Part shown: one piece after another, positions 32,228 through 32,265 of the stretch
Layout: each line of letters starts with the position of its first letter
Position numbering within the stretch: position 1 is the stretch's first letter
Assembly (NCBI GenBank): GCA_965646165.1
Contig: CBFFYP010000057.1
Span: 1-32,265 of the forward strand
DNA: 32,265 nucleotides
Direction: 5' to 3'
Origin: MGBC114844 sp910585855
GTDB taxonomy: Bacteria > Bacillota > Clostridia > Lachnospirales > Lachnospiraceae
Notes under the pieces: model-generated
Told to the model about the DNA's origin: nothing
What the model saw: only the letters and a program-made list of their open reading frames with translations
The model's database searches: none
Made by a program: the position numbers and the translations under genes

Positions 32228-32265
32228 AAGTCCTTGAATTTACGCACTTTGTGACCATGTTTGAA

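Noticed and set aside
1..32265. CRISPR array, rRNA or tRNA genes, prophage.
   Set aside because: No regularly spaced short repeats, no rRNA core sequences or tRNA cloverleaf noticed, and no phage structural genes; the only integrase is the invertase-type recombinase.

Overview
The window looks like chromosomal DNA of a motile, low-GC, anaerobic Firmicute, most likely a gut or rumen Lachnospiraceae-type clostridium. This is an inference from gene content and style: AGGAGG ribosome sites, a clostridial aspartokinase, an AsrC-like sulfite reductase, HemC-CobA-HemD in one chain, choline-binding-type surface repeats, and csrA next to flagellin. No rRNA, tRNA or CRISPR was seen.

Bases 1-12650 are a sulfur and siroheme region. 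They hold cysK, an Rrf2 regulator with a shared operator-like palindrome at its own promoter and at cysK, two LysR regulators, a CoA-disulfide/persulfide reductase with a rhodanese tail, a siroheme sulfite reductase, a YeiH-type exporter, hemA (glutamyl-tRNA reductase) and a HemC-CobA-HemD fusion. The tetrapyrrole genes make the precorrin-2 needed for the siroheme of the sulfite reductase. Bases 13446-18554 are an AT-rich cluster of secreted wall-binding proteins: a BspA-like leucine-rich-repeat protein broken by a short IS200/IS605-like element, a 5'-decayed paralogue, a CHAP-like cysteine peptidase and a tandem transglutaminase-like protein.

Bases 20292-21174 are the most striking part. A small tyrosine recombinase gene lies between two 28-bp inverted sites (27/28 identical), each with the arm-spacer-arm layout of a tyrosine-recombinase crossover site. 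Just inside the left site is a near-perfect flagellar sigma-D promoter that points away from csrA-flagellin (21242-23778) and faces no gene. Inverting the segment would place this promoter about 105 nt upstream of csrA and aim it at csrA and flagellin. I read this as a self-inverting flagellin phase switch, here in the OFF orientation.

Bases 23998-32227 hold a small EamA transporter, metF, deoD, a gene-free transcription unit of about 574 nt that looks like a large structured RNA, an aspartokinase, a nitrilase-family amidase and an RlmD-type rRNA methyltransferase.

Large foldback repeats occupy many intergenic gaps. Family A (units of about 330 bp, often two units joined by a linker, about 760-820 bp) and family B (about 140-190 bp) both have long complementary arms. 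Arm sequences differ between copies while staying complementary. One further three-way-junction element (family C) lies before rlmD. Short reading frames inside family A resemble each other but are by-products of the repeat, not genes.
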